Notes: generated by a model not told the origin, from the sequence alone. Shown: positions 8,440 through 18,263, counted from the stretch's first letter. The stretch is DNA of 64,000 bases from Pseudomonas brassicacearum (GCF_000585995.1 NZ_CP007410.1:6255001-6319000); one strand, 5' to 3'. Numbers and translations are program-made.

Positions 8440-9441
8440 ATGATGTCCGCTGCATCTGAACGTTTCGTCCCCGCCCTGGGCCTTGGCAATCCGCACTTGC
8501 AAACCTTGTGGGGTCCACTATGGCGCAAGACCACCCACGTCGATCGCGAACGCGAGCGCCTCTGGCTCGATGACGGCGACTTCCTCGACCTCGACTGGCA
8601 TGGGCCCCACAGCGCCAATGCGCCACTGGTGCTGGTGCTGCACGGGCTGACGGGCTCTTCCAACTCGCCTTACGTCGCCGGCCTGCAACAAGCCCTCGGC
8701 GGCCAGGGTTGGGCCAGTGTCGCGCTGAATTGGCGCGGCTGTTCGGGCGAGCCAAACCTGTTGCCCCGCAGCTATCACTCCGGCGTCAGCGAAGACCTGG
8801 CCGCCACGATCACCCATCTTCGCGCCCGACGGCCCTTGGCGCCGCTGTTTGCGGTGGGTTATTCACTGGGCGGCAATGTGCTGCTCAAGCACCTGGGGGA
8901 AACCGGCGGCGACAGCCAGCTGCAGGGCGCGGTGGCGGTCTCGGTACCGTTCCGCCTCGACCAGTGCGCTGATCGCATCGGCCAGGGATTTTCCAAGTTC
9001 TACCAGGCGCATTTCATGCGTCAACTGGTGGCCTACGTGCGCAACAAGCAACACCAGTTCCAGCACGACGGACGCCACGAAGGGCTGGCGACCCTGACGG
9101 CGCTAGGCCCACTGGAAAACATGCGCACCTTCTGGGACTTCGACGGCCGGATTACGGCGCCGTTGCACGGGTTCTCGGATGCGGCGGATTATTATCGCCG
9201 CGCCTCCAGTCGTTATTTCATGGGTGGGATCAAGACACCGACCCTGGTCATCCAGGCTGCCGATGATCCTTTTGTGTTCCCCCACAGCTTGCCCGAACCC
9301 GGCGAGCTGTCCGCCTCGACCCAACTCGAGCTGCACGCCCAGGGCGGGCATGTGGGTTTTGTCGACGGGACCTTGCGGCGCCCGGGGTATTACCTGGAGC
9401 GGCGGATACCTACATGGTTGGCCCATCTGCGCCGGGAATGA
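8440..9441 (+). CDS. Alpha/beta hydrolase of the YheT family
   Basis: A 333-residue alpha/beta hydrolase. The block GNPHLQTLWGPL at the start and LVLHGLTGSSNSPYV are typical of YheT proteins. The nucleophile elbow is GYSLGG (GxSxG). A late aspartate, in QAADDPFVFP, and the histidine in GGHVGFVDG could complete a triad. Tandem ATGs lie at 8440 and 8443; the longer form is given. A possible ribosome-binding site (CGAGA) lies just upstream. The family is linked to short-chain ester hydrolysis, and its physiological substrate is not established. Confidence 0.9.
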   Translation: MMSAASERFVPALGLGNPHLQTLWGPLWRKTTHVDRERERLWLDDGDFLDLDWHGPHSANAPLVLVLHGLTGSSNSPYVAGLQQALGGQGWASVALNWRGCSGEPNLLPRSYHSGVSEDLAATITHLRARRPLAPLFAVGYSLGGNVLLKHLGETGGDSQLQGAVAVSVPFRLDQCADRIGQGFSKFYQAHFMRQLVAYVRNKQHQFQHDGRHEGLATLTALGPLENMRTFWDFDGRITAPLHGFSDAADYYRRASSRYFMGGIKTPTLVIQAADDPFVFPHSLPEPGELSASTQLELHAQGGHVGFVDGTLRRPGYYLERRIPTWLAHLRRE

Positions 9442-9454
9442 GCCTTGCTTGGTT

Positions 9455-9553
9455 TTTTGTGGCGAGGGAGCTTGCTCCCGCTGGGCTGCGAAGCAGCCCC
9501 TCCTCAGGTGAGTGCTGCGCACTCAAGCGGGAGCAAGCTCCCTCGCCACAAAA
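9455..9553. repeat. REP inverted pair (family B)
   Basis: Inverted arms TTTTGTGGCGAGGGAGCTTG and its complement (ending GGAGCAAGCTCCCTCGCCACA) flank an inner GGGCTGCGAAGCAGCCC palindrome. This family differs in sequence from the GGGAGCGAGCTTGCTCGC family A elements. It lies between the converging yheT-like and rhodanese genes. Confidence 0.88.
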
Positions 9554-9571
9554 GCTCCCTTGCCAATCACA

Positions 9572-10426
9572 TCATTCGCCCTTCGCCACGCCCCGCTGCG
9601 GATCGGTGATCCACTCACTCCATGAGCCCGCGTACAACCTTCCCAACGGATAGCCGGCCAGGCATAAGGCAAACAGGTTATGGCACGCCGTCACGCCAGA
9701 GCCGCAATAGGCCACCAGCTCAGTCGGCGAACGCCCCCGCAGTTTTTCGGCGAAACGTTGCTTGAGCTGATCCGCCGACAAGAAACGCCCGTCTGCGCCC
9801 AGGTTGTCGGTGAACGCTGCGCATTGGGCACCAGGAATATGTCCAGCCACGGGATCGATCGGTTCAACCTCGCCCTTGAAGCGCGGCAACGCCCGGGCAT
9901 CCAGCAGAGTCATGTCCGGCTGGCCGAGCCGCTGTTGCAGCGCTTGTGCATTGAGTACCAAGGCCGCGTCCGGCGAACCACTGAAGGTGCCGCGACGGCC
10001 CAGCGGCGGATCGAGACTAAGCGGCAGGCCGGCGGCATGCCAGGCCTTGAGCCCGCCGTCGAGGATGAACACGCCATCGCGTTTCCCCAGCCAGGCCAGC
10101 AACCACCAGGCTCGGGCGGCATAGGCCCCGGGGCCGTCGTCATACAGCACGATGTCGCTGTCGTTGCTGATGCCCCAGGCTTGCAGGCGCTCTATCAATG
10201 CCTCGGGCTCCGGAAGCGGATGGCGTCCGGTCACGCCCTTGGTCACCGGCCCGCTCAAATCTCGTTCGAGGTCGGCGAACGACGCCCCGGCGATATGGCC
10301 CTCGGCGTAGCTGCGCTGACCGTAATCGGGGTCTTCCAGGGCAAAACGACAATCGAGGATCACCAGTCCGGGCCGTGACCTTTGCTGCTCGAGGGCTTGA
10401 GGGCTGATGAGTTGCGCGATGGGCAT
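9572..10426 (-). CDS. sseA: Two-domain rhodanese sulfurtransferase (3-mercaptopyruvate/thiosulfate type)
   Basis: A 284-residue protein with tandem rhodanese domains. The N-terminal, non-catalytic domain has LVILDCRFALEDPDYG and LYDDGPGAYAARAWWLL. The C-terminal domain carries the active-site loop AYCGSGVTA, whose cysteine takes up the sulfane sulfur. The loop CGSGVTA is typical of mercaptopyruvate sulfurtransferases, while thiosulfate rhodaneses more often have CRKGVT. The enzyme moves sulfur to cyanide or thiol acceptors. It is followed closely upstream by laoR on the same strand, without overlap. Confidence 0.9.
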   Translation of the reverse strand: MPIAQLISPQALEQQRSRPGLVILDCRFALEDPDYGQRSYAEGHIAGASFADLERDLSGPVTKGVTGRHPLPEPEALIERLQAWGISNDSDIVLYDDGPGAYAARAWWLLAWLGKRDGVFILDGGLKAWHAAGLPLSLDPPLGRRGTFSGSPDAALVLNAQALQQRLGQPDMTLLDARALPRFKGEVEPIDPVAGHIPGAQCAAFTDNLGADGRFLSADQLKQRFAEKLRGRSPTELVAYCGSGVTACHNLFALCLAGYPLGRLYAGSWSEWITDPQRGVAKGE

Positions 10427-10461
10427 GCTGAGCTCCTGTGGTTAAGTCGAGGGTCCGATGC

Positions 10462-11133
10462 CTACAGCCCTTCTTCCAAGGTCCGGGCCAGGGGGACGTA
10501 ATACTCTTTGAACAATGCATCCACCGCTTCGCGGGCCTGATCGGTCACGAAGCCGGCCTCCAGCACCAGCACCTGGTAGACGCCACGCTTGATGGCCTGT
10601 TCGCTCAGATGGCTGGAGTTTTCTCGCGTCGTGCACAGAAATCGCACCCAGGACGTGAGGATGATCCAGGCGTTGAGGGTCAGGGATTCGATCTGCACCC
10701 GGTCCATCTTCAGGATACCGGCCGCCACGAAGCCCTCGTAGATCGCCGTACCGTGGATCAGGCAGCGCTGGGAAAACCGACGATAGCGGGCCGCGAGGTC
10801 TGGGTCGCTGTCGAGCAGATGCTCCAGGTCCCGGTGCAAGAACCGGTAGCGCCACATCGCCGACAGCAGTTCCTGCAGGTAGAAACGCTTGTCGTCCACT
10901 GTGGATGCGCGACCCTGGGGCGGACGCAGGAAACTGTCCACCAGGTTTTCGTATTCGCTGAACAGCACGGCGATGATCGCCTGCTTGTTGGGAAAGTGGT
11001 AGTAGAGGTTGCCTGGGGACATGTCCATGTGGGCGGCAATGTGATTGGTGCTGACACTGCGCTCGCCCTGCTGATTGAACAGTTCGAGGCTGTTTTGCAC
11101 GATGCGCTCGCTGGTTTTCATTCGTGGGACCAT
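10462..11133 (-). CDS. laoR: TetR-family regulator LaoR of the long-chain alcohol oxidation locus
   Basis: A 223-residue TetR repressor. The N-terminal helix-turn-helix reads VSTNHIAAHMDMSPGNLYYH followed by FPNKQAI; the rest is an alpha-helical ligand domain. It is divergent from laoC, laoB and laoA, the same arrangement as PA0367-PA0364 of P. aeruginosa, where LaoR controls laoCBA. Two palindromes in the shared 148-bp promoter region are candidate operators. An internal ATG at 11121 (MKTSERIV) is an alternative start, and neither has a strong ribosome-binding site. Confidence 0.88.
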   Translation of the reverse strand: MVPRMKTSERIVQNSLELFNQQGERSVSTNHIAAHMDMSPGNLYYHFPNKQAIIAVLFSEYENLVDSFLRPPQGRASTVDDKRFYLQELLSAMWRYRFLHRDLEHLLDSDPDLAARYRRFSQRCLIHGTAIYEGFVAAGILKMDRVQIESLTLNAWIILTSWVRFLCTTRENSSHLSEQAIKRGVYQVLVLEAGFVTDQAREAVDALFKEYYVPLARTLEEGL

Positions 11134-11178
11134 GGTTTGGGCTTTAATTCGACGAAGGCATTGAATGGCATCTTACGA

Positions 11179-11193
11179 CCTATCGGTGATAGG
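11179..11193. promoter_or_regulatory. Palindrome CCTATC-GGT-GATAGG upstream of laoR
   Basis: A perfect 6-bp inverted repeat with a 3-base centre, 46 bases upstream of the laoR start. It is a candidate operator or promoter element for autoregulation. This is inference from position and symmetry only. Confidence 0.4.
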
Positions 11194-11225
11194 AAAAACC
11201 CAAAGCCGTTGCGGATGCCATTGAC

Positions 11226-11249
11226 TTTCTAGAGTACAAGCTCTAGAAA
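11226..11249. promoter_or_regulatory. Candidate LaoR operator upstream of laoC
   Basis: TTTCTAGAG (11226-11234) and CTCTAGAAA (11241-11249) form a perfect 9-bp inverted repeat with a 6-base centre. It ends 32 bases before the laoC start. The size and symmetry suit a TetR dimer, and the position suits promoter blocking. Confidence 0.6.
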
Positions 11250-11281
11250 ACATCCATTCTAATAATATCCGGTGCCCGACA

Positions 11282-12712
11282 ATGCCTGCCGACGTTGCTT
11301 ACCTGCACGAGTCTCAACAGCAACTGGGCGCACTGCGGTCGCTCTTCGACGCCCAGCGCCAAGCCTACGCCGCCCATCCGATGCCACCGGCAGAACAACG
11401 CCGGCAATGGCTCAAGGCATTGCAGGAGCTGTTGAGCAACGAGCGACAAGCGTTGATCGACGCCATCAGCCAGGATTTCAGTCACCGCAGCGCCGACGAA
11501 ACACTGTTGGCCGAGTTGATGCCGAGCCTGCACGGCATCCATTACGCCAGCCGGCACCTCAAGGGCTGGATGAAACCCGCCCGACGCAAGGTGGGCATGG
11601 CGTTCCAGCCGGCATCGGCCAAAGTGATGTATCAGCCGCTGGGCGTGGTCGGGGTCATCGTGCCCTGGAACTACCCATTGTTTTTGGCCATTGGCCCGTT
11701 GGTGGGGGCGTTGTCGGCAGGTAACCGGGTGATGCTCAAGCTCAGCGAATCGACCCCTGCGACCGGCTTGCTGCTCAAGCAATTGCTGGCCCGGATCTTT
11801 CCCCAGGACCTGGTAGGCGTGGTACTCGGTGAGGCCGAGGTCGGCATGGCGTTTTCCAAACTCCCGTTCGATCACCTGTTGTTCACCGGTGCCACCAGCA
11901 TTGGCAAGCACGTGATGCGTGCCGCCGCCGAAAACCTGACCCCGGTCACCCTCGAACTCGGTGGAAAATCCCCAGCCATCGTCTCTGTCGATGTGCCGCT
12001 CAAGGACGCCGCCGAGCGCATTGCCTTCGGCAAAACCATGAATGCCGGACAAACCTGTGTCGCACCGGACTACGTGCTGGTCCCGCAGAACCGTGTCGGT
12101 GAATTCGTTGAAGCGTATCGCCAGGCGGTTCGCGGGTTTTATCCGACCTTGGCTGATAACCCGGACTACACCGCAATCATCAACGAACGACAGCTGGCGC
12201 GGCTCAACGGCTACATCAGCGACGCCACCGCCAAGGGGGCGCTGCTGATTGAACTGTTCGACCAAGGCCAGGGGCGGCGCATGGCCCACAGCCTGTTGCT
12301 CAACGTCAGCGATGACATGACCGTCATGCAGGACGAAATCTTCGGCCCGCTGCTGCCCATCGTGCCTTATGAGAGCCTGGACCAGGCATTTGCCTACATC
12401 AGTCAGCGACCTCGTCCGCTGGCGCTGTACTACTTTGGCTACAACAAGGCCGAACAGAACCGTGTACTCAACGAAACCCATTCCGGCGGCGTCTGCCTGA
12501 ACGACACGTTGTTGCACGTGGCCCAGGACGACTTACCGTTCGGCGGCATTGGTGCCTCGGGAATGGGGCACTACCACGGGCACGAAGGTTTCCTGACGTT
12601 CAGCAAAGCCAAAGGCGTGCTGACCAAACAGCGCTTCAATGCCGCAAGGCTGATTTATCCGCCTTACGGCAAACCTCTGCAGAAACTGATCCAGAAGCTG
12701 TTTGTCCGCTAA
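11282..12712 (+). CDS. laoC: Aldehyde dehydrogenase LaoC (coniferyl-aldehyde-dehydrogenase-like)
   Basis: A 476-residue NAD(P)-dependent aldehyde dehydrogenase. The N-terminal nucleotide-binding region includes GVVGVIVPWNYPLFLAIGPL. The general-base glutamate lies in TLELGGKSPAIV, and the catalytic cysteine in NAGQTCVAPDYVLV. The C-terminus LPFGGIGASGMGHYHGHEGF is typical of class-3-like enzymes that attach to membranes. Coniferyl aldehyde dehydrogenases share this signature. Its place with laoB, laoA and laoR points instead to oxidation of long-chain fatty aldehydes formed by LaoA. It is the first gene of the operon. Confidence 0.93.
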   Translation: MPADVAYLHESQQQLGALRSLFDAQRQAYAAHPMPPAEQRRQWLKALQELLSNERQALIDAISQDFSHRSADETLLAELMPSLHGIHYASRHLKGWMKPARRKVGMAFQPASAKVMYQPLGVVGVIVPWNYPLFLAIGPLVGALSAGNRVMLKLSESTPATGLLLKQLLARIFPQDLVGVVLGEAEVGMAFSKLPFDHLLFTGATSIGKHVMRAAAENLTPVTLELGGKSPAIVSVDVPLKDAAERIAFGKTMNAGQTCVAPDYVLVPQNRVGEFVEAYRQAVRGFYPTLADNPDYTAIINERQLARLNGYISDATAKGALLIELFDQGQGRRMAHSLLLNVSDDMTVMQDEIFGPLLPIVPYESLDQAFAYISQRPRPLALYYFGYNKAEQNRVLNETHSGGVCLNDTLLHVAQDDLPFGGIGASGMGHYHGHEGFLTFSKAKGVLTKQRFNAARLIYPPYGKPLQKLIQKLFVR

Positions 12713-12739
12713 CGCGCGTCTGTCCGGGTAATCACAATA

Positions 12740-13285
12740 ATGAACCCAAGCCTCACCGCTACACCCGCCCTGTCACGGCGCGGCCTGCTGAAATTCAGCT
12801 TCGGCGCCAGCGTGTTCCTGGCCACCGTCGGGTTGGGAGCCAGCCTGAGCGGTTGCTCGCCGAGCCAGCCGGCCAGCGGTCTGGCGGCCCTGCGTGACGG
12901 CGATCTGCCGTTCTTGCGTGCCGTCATCCCGGTGCTGCTGGACGGCGCCGTGGCCATTGAACAGATTCCCGCCGCCACTGAAGCCACCCTGCAAAGCCTC
13001 GACAGCGGCCTGGCTCATCTGTCCCCGACCATGCTCAAGCTCACGCGCCAACTGTTCGACGTGCTCACGCTGGGTGTGACTCGCGGGCCGCTGACCGGGA
13101 TCTGGGGCTCGTGGGAAAACGCCAGCGCCGATGACATCCGCCAGTTCCTCGATCGATGGGAAAACAGCTCGCTGAATTTGCTGCGACAAGGCCACAGCTC
13201 GTTGCTGCAAATGGTGATGATGGCGTGGTACAGCCGGGCCGAGGCCTGGGCGCATTGCGGGTATCCGGGACCGCCCAAGATTTGA
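12740..13285 (+). CDS. laoB: LaoB, Tat-exported probable lipoprotein accessory to LaoA
   Basis: A 181-residue protein with a twin-arginine signal, SRRGLLKFSFGASVFL, followed by a lipobox-like LSGC (cysteine near residue 39). It is therefore probably exported folded and lipid-anchored. The remaining helical sequence contains no catalytic motif I recognise. It occupies the place of PA0365 (LaoB), a small protein needed with the GMC dehydrogenase LaoA. Several small membrane-bound GMC dehydrogenases of Gram-negative bacteria also need a Tat-exported small subunit. A cytoplasmic-face role cannot be excluded. Confidence 0.85.
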   Translation: MNPSLTATPALSRRGLLKFSFGASVFLATVGLGASLSGCSPSQPASGLAALRDGDLPFLRAVIPVLLDGAVAIEQIPAATEATLQSLDSGLAHLSPTMLKLTRQLFDVLTLGVTRGPLTGIWGSWENASADDIRQFLDRWENSSLNLLRQGHSSLLQMVMMAWYSRAEAWAHCGYPGPPKI

Positions 13286-13299
13286 AAACCAAGTGAAAT

Positions 13300-13392
13300 C
13301 CTGTGGGAGCGAGCTTGCTCGCGATGGCGGTGTGTCAGTCAATGCAGTTGCGGCTGATGCGACGCCATCGCGAGCAAGCTCGCTCCCACAGG
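13300..13392. repeat. REP inverted pair (family A) inside the lao operon
   Basis: CCTGTGGGAGCGAGCTTGCT and its inverted copy ending GAGCAAGCTCGCTCCCACAGG are separated by about 45 bases. The pair fills most of the gap between laoB and laoA, so the folded RNA would sit inside the polycistronic message. Confidence 0.9.
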
Positions 13393-13428
13393 GGCCTCGC
13401 AAACTCTAAATAATAAGAGACCCCTAAC

Positions 13429-15024
13429 ATGCCCGTACCCGATCCCTTCCGCGAAGGCCTGGCCCGTGGCTGGACCACCTACAACGGCGCGCAACTGACC
13501 CAGGACCTGACGCTGGAAGCGGACGTGGCGATTATCGGCAGCGGCGCGGGTGGTGGCACCACGGCCGAAATCCTCAGTGCTGCCGGCTACAACGTGCTGT
13601 TGATCGAGGAAGGACCACTCAAGACCAGCCATGACTTCAAGTTGCTCGAGGACCAGGCCTACACCAGCCTCTACCAGGAAGGCCTCGGGCGCATGAGCAA
13701 GGACGGCGCCATCACCATTCTCCAGGGCCGGGCGGTCGGTGGCACGACGCTGATCAATTGGACCTCCAGCTTCCGTACGCCCGACCAGACCCTCGACCAC
13801 TGGGCGGCCGAGCACAACGTCAAGGGCCACAGCCCCGCTGAAATGGCGCCTTGGTTTGAACAGATGGAACAACGCCTGGGGGTGGCGCCCTGGCTGATTC
13901 CACCCAATGCCAACAACGACGTGATCCGCAAAGGCTGTGAAAAACTGGGCTACAGCTGGCACGTGATCCCGCGCAATGTGCGCGGCTGCTGGAACCTGGG
14001 CTATTGCGGCATGGGCTGCCCGACCAACGCCAAGCAGTCGATGCTGGTCACCACCATCCCGGCCACCCTGGACAAGGGTGGGGCGCTGCTTTACCTGGCG
14101 CGGGCCGAGCGCCTGACCCTCAAGAACGATACGATTACCGGGCTTGAGTGCCTGGCCATGGATGAGCGCTGCGTAGCGCCGACCGGGCGTCGCATCACGG
14201 TCAAGGCGCGACACTACGTACTGGCCGGTGGTGGCATCAACAGCCCGGCCCTGCTGCTGCGCTCCGACGCGCCGGACCCGTATGAACGCCTGGGCAAGCG
14301 GACTTTCCTGCATCTGGTGAACATGTCCGCCGGGCAATTCGACGAGGTCATCAACCCGTTCTACGGCGCGCCGCAGTCGATTTATTCGGATCACTTTCAA
14401 TGGCAGGACGGTACCGCTGGCCAGATGTCCTACAAGCTGGAGGTCCCGCCCTTGCATCCGGCCCTCGCCGCCACGCTATTAGGCGGGTTTGGCAGCGAGA
14501 ACGCCCTGCACATGGCGCAACTGCCCCACACCCACGCCATGCTGGCGTTGTTGCGCGACGGTTTTCATCCGGACAGCCCCGGCGGCCGCGTCGAGTTGCG
14601 CAGCGACGGCACGCCCGTGCTCGACTACGCGGTATCGCCCTACGCCTGGAACGGTTTGCGCCGGGCATTCCACAGCATGGCCGAGATTCAGTTCGCCGGC
14701 GGCGCCCGGGCGGTCATGCCAATGCACAGCGATGCCCGCTACGTGAAGACCTTGGCCGAAGCGCGCTCGCTGATCGACGGCCTGGACCTCGCCTTGTACC
14801 GCACGCGCCTGGGCAGCGCCCACGTGATGGGTGGCTGTGCCATGGGAGAAGATCCGAAAACCGCCGTCACCGACAGCCTCGGCCGTCATCATCAACTGAA
14901 CAATCTTTCGATCCATGACGGCTCGTTATTCCCCACCAGCATCGGCGCCAATCCACAATTATCGGTGTACGGGCTAACCGCTCAACTGGCGACTTCCCTG
15001 GCCGAACGCCTGAAAAAATCATGA
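13429..15024 (+). CDS. laoA: GMC-family alcohol dehydrogenase LaoA
   Basis: A 531-residue FAD-dependent glucose-methanol-choline oxidoreductase. The dinucleotide-binding motif is VAIIGSGAGGGTTAEILSAA near residues 32-51. The GMC signature region reads LQGRAVGGTTLINWTSSFRT. The C-terminal catalytic domain has HVMGGCAMGEDP and ends with LFPTSIGANPQLSVYGL. It oxidises long-chain primary alcohols to aldehydes, by homology and synteny with PA0364. A cysteine cluster CWNLGYCGMGC is typical of the membrane alcohol-dehydrogenase branch of the family. It is separated from laoB by a REP pair. Confidence 0.93.
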   Translation: MPVPDPFREGLARGWTTYNGAQLTQDLTLEADVAIIGSGAGGGTTAEILSAAGYNVLLIEEGPLKTSHDFKLLEDQAYTSLYQEGLGRMSKDGAITILQGRAVGGTTLINWTSSFRTPDQTLDHWAAEHNVKGHSPAEMAPWFEQMEQRLGVAPWLIPPNANNDVIRKGCEKLGYSWHVIPRNVRGCWNLGYCGMGCPTNAKQSMLVTTIPATLDKGGALLYLARAERLTLKNDTITGLECLAMDERCVAPTGRRITVKARHYVLAGGGINSPALLLRSDAPDPYERLGKRTFLHLVNMSAGQFDEVINPFYGAPQSIYSDHFQWQDGTAGQMSYKLEVPPLHPALAATLLGGFGSENALHMAQLPHTHAMLALLRDGFHPDSPGGRVELRSDGTPVLDYAVSPYAWNGLRRAFHSMAEIQFAGGARAVMPMHSDARYVKTLAEARSLIDGLDLALYRTRLGSAHVMGGCAMGEDPKTAVTDSLGRHHQLNNLSIHDGSLFPTSIGANPQLSVYGLTAQLATSLAERLKKS

Positions 15025-15052
15025 ATATGTGGATTATTCGCAGCGTCTATAG

Positions 15053-16007
<955 letters not shown>

Positions 16008-16040
16008 GCCAGAAGACTCTGTAGCGCTTGTGCGGGCCTC

Positions 16041-16135
16041 TTCGCGAGCGAGCCCGCTCCCAAAGAGATCGGCTATGTCCACAGCATTTGTGTCTTAAGC
16101 AAATCCCTGGTGGGAGCGGGCTTGCTCGCGAAGGG
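16041..16135. repeat. REP inverted pair (family A), diverged left arm
   Basis: TTCGCGAGCGAGCCCGCTCC faces TGGGAGCGGGCTTGCTCGCG across about 50 bases. The left copy has one substitution, CGAGC for CAAGC. It lies between the converging ferredoxin gene and the 106-residue exported-protein gene. Confidence 0.85.
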
Positions 16136-16168
16136 GCCATCAGCAGCACCAAGATCCAACTGCCAACC

Positions 16169-16489
16169 TCACTCCTGCTGCTCAAACCCCTCCCCAATAC
16201 ACCCCAGGCACCGCACAAACGTGGCCTTCGCCGGGTCCACCACCAATGCCTTCCCCGCATCGCCAACCCCGCCGCCCAGCGCGGTAAAGGGCAACGACAC
16301 CACAAACGCCCCGGCGCCGATCACCGTGGCGGCCAGTAACAGCGGGCGGGCGATCAGCAGATCGCCGATCATGGCGAAGGCGGGCGGATTCTGGATGGTG
16401 TAGCGCGGGTCGCCGCTGCCTTCGTTCGCCAAGGCAGGCAAACCGACACTCAGCAGCAGCGCAAGAACAACAGGTCGAAGCAGATTCAT
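16169..16489 (-). CDS. Small exported or membrane protein of unknown function
   Basis: 106 residues. An N-terminal signal sequence ([20 protein letters not shown], cleavage after ALA) is followed by one long hydrophobic glycine/alanine-rich helix ([20 protein letters not shown]) and two cysteines in [10 protein letters not shown] near the C-terminus. I do not recognise an enzyme motif. It is preserved next to mutM, on the same strand and 47 bases downstream of it. It is probably a small inner-membrane or periplasmic protein. Confidence 0.8.
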   Translation of the reverse strand: MNLLRPVVLALLLSVGLPALANEGSGDPRYTIQNPPAFAMIGDLLIARPLLLAATVIGAGAFVVSLPFTALGGGVGDAGKALVVDPAKATFVRCLGCIGEGFEQQE

Positions 16490-16536
16490 GGGGCGATCCT
16501 TCGGCTAAGCAGTAATGACTACTGACTATAGACGGA

Positions 16537-17349
16537 TCAGCTCTGACAGCGCGGACACCAGACACTGGCGCGCTGGCCCAGGCGGATTTCCCGCAGCCCC
16601 GTGCCACAAACCTTACACAGCTCACCGCCCCGACCGTAGACGAACAATTCCTGCTGGAAGTAGCCGGGCTGGCCATCGCCACCGATGAAATCACGCAGCG
16701 TGGTACCGCCGCGCTCGATGGCGTGGGCGAGGATGCGTTTGATCTCGATCGCCAGCTTCAGGTAACGCGCCCGGGAAATACCTCCGGCCGCCCGACGCGG
16801 GTCGATGCCGGCGGCGAACAGCGCCTCGGTCGCATAAATGTTGCCCACGCCCACCACCACCGCGTTGTCCATGATGAAAGGCTTGACCGCCATGGAGCGG
16901 CCACGCGAGAGCTGGAACAGACGTTCGCCGTCGAACAGATCGGTCAACGGTTCCGGCCCGAGGCGGATCAGCAGTTCATGGTTGAGCGGGTCGAGGCTCC
17001 AGAGCATCGCCCCAAAGCGCCGCGGGTCGGTGTAGCGCAAGGCCAGGCCGGATTCCAGCTCGATGTCCACGTGCTCGTGCTTGGCGGCGGGCATGCCGAC
17101 TTCCACCAACCGCAGGTTGCCGGACATGCCCAAATGGCTGATCAAGGTGCCAACTTCGGCATTGATCAGCAGGTACTTGGCCCGTCGCTCCACCAGCACA
17201 ATGCGTTGCCCCGAAAGCCGCACATCGAGGTCTTCCGGAATCGGCCAGCGCAGGCGGCGGTCACGTACCACCACGCGACTGACCCGCTGGCCTTCAAGGT
17301 GGGGCGCGATTCCGCGGCGGGTGGTTTCGACTTCCGGCAGTTCTGGCAT
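16537..17349 (-). CDS. mutM: Formamidopyrimidine-DNA glycosylase (Fpg)
   Basis: A 270-residue bifunctional glycosylase/AP lyase that removes 8-oxoguanine. The N-terminal catalytic peptide [13 protein letters not shown] starts right after the initiator Met; P1 and E2 are the catalytic residues. The lyase lysine region is [10 protein letters not shown]. The helix-two-turn-helix block [20 protein letters not shown] and the C-terminal zinc finger CKVC...CPRC complete the enzyme. The length is typical. Confidence 0.98.
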   Translation of the reverse strand: MPELPEVETTRRGIAPHLEGQRVSRVVVRDRRLRWPIPEDLDVRLSGQRIVLVERRAKYLLINAEVGTLISHLGMSGNLRLVEVGMPAAKHEHVDIELESGLALRYTDPRRFGAMLWSLDPLNHELLIRLGPEPLTDLFDGERLFQLSRGRSMAVKPFIMDNAVVVGVGNIYATEALFAAGIDPRRAAGGISRARYLKLAIEIKRILAHAIERGGTTLRDFIGGDGQPGYFQQELFVYGRGGELCKVCGTGLREIRLGQRASVWCPRCQS

Positions 17350-17393
17350 AGGGCTCTCGAGTCAGGCGAAGGCTCGGCGCTTATTTTCAGCGC

Positions 17394-18263
17394 TTAGCGA
17401 GTAGCAAGGTCGCGGATTTCCTGTTTCTGGGTCTGGAAGTCGTATTCCGACAAACCGATGTAATCGAGCACCAGCGCCCCGACGCAATCCCACTCATGGT
17501 CTTCGGCCTGATTGCCCAGCACCCGGTGGGACGCACAGATGTTCTCGGACATCTTCAGGATCGCCAGCAGGTTTTTCAGCTGGCTGTTGTTGCGTGAAGA
17601 GTCGTCGCTGAAAACCGCCAGGGCATTGTGGTGGTTGGCGATGGCCTGGCTGACGTGATCCGGCAGGCGCCAGGATTTTGAGGTGTAGTAACCGACCACC
17701 GCATGATTGGTGTTGAACACACGGTTCTCGGTGTCCACCACCCGGCACTCGGCGCTGGCATTGGCGTAGGCCTCCTCCAGCACGCTCATGTAGTTGGGGA
17801 ACTGCTTGAGCATCAACGGCACGCCGCAATCGTGGAACAACCCCAATGCGTAGGCTTCGTCGCCATTCTCCAGGCCAACACGCTTGGCCAGGGTCAGGCA
17901 GGTCATCGCCACGTCCTGGGCGGTATCCCAGAAGCGGTTCAGGGTGACGATGGCGTCATCGTGCAGCTCGCCCTTGATCGACTGCGCATTGATCAGGTTG
18001 ATGATCGAGCGGCTGCCCAGCAGGTTCACCGCACGCTGGATCGAAGTGATCTTGTTGCGCAGGCCGTAATACGGCGAGTTGACGATCTTGAGCAAGGCCC
18101 CCGAGAGGCCTGGGTCCTGGGAGATCAACTTGGCGATGGTCTCCAGGTCCGGGTCGGGCATGTACTGCTCCATCTGCAGATCCACCATGATCTGCGGCTG
18201 GGGCGGCACACTGATGCCTTGCAGGGACTGTTGGATCTGTTCGGCGGAAAGTTCTTTGGACAT
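17394..18263 (-). CDS. HDOD-domain protein
   Basis: A 289-residue protein with a single HDOD (metal-dependent-hydrolase-related output) domain, around residues 18-220. It contains DPDLETIAKLISQDPGLSGA, VNSPYYGLRNKITSIQRAVN and LFHDCGVPLMLKQFP. HDOD proteins are degenerate HD phosphohydrolases that act in signalling (motility, cyclic-di-GMP, stress) rather than in catalysis. No receiver or GGDEF domain is attached. It is transcribed towards mutM and divergent from rlmI. The specific role is unknown. Confidence 0.9.
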   Translation of the reverse strand: MSKELSAEQIQQSLQGISVPPQPQIMVDLQMEQYMPDPDLETIAKLISQDPGLSGALLKIVNSPYYGLRNKITSIQRAVNLLGSRSIINLINAQSIKGELHDDAIVTLNRFWDTAQDVAMTCLTLAKRVGLENGDEAYALGLFHDCGVPLMLKQFPNYMSVLEEAYANASAECRVVDTENRVFNTNHAVVGYYTSKSWRLPDHVSQAIANHHNALAVFSDDSSRNNSQLKNLLAILKMSENICASHRVLGNQAEDHEWDCVGALVLDYIGLSEYDFQTQKQEIRDLATR

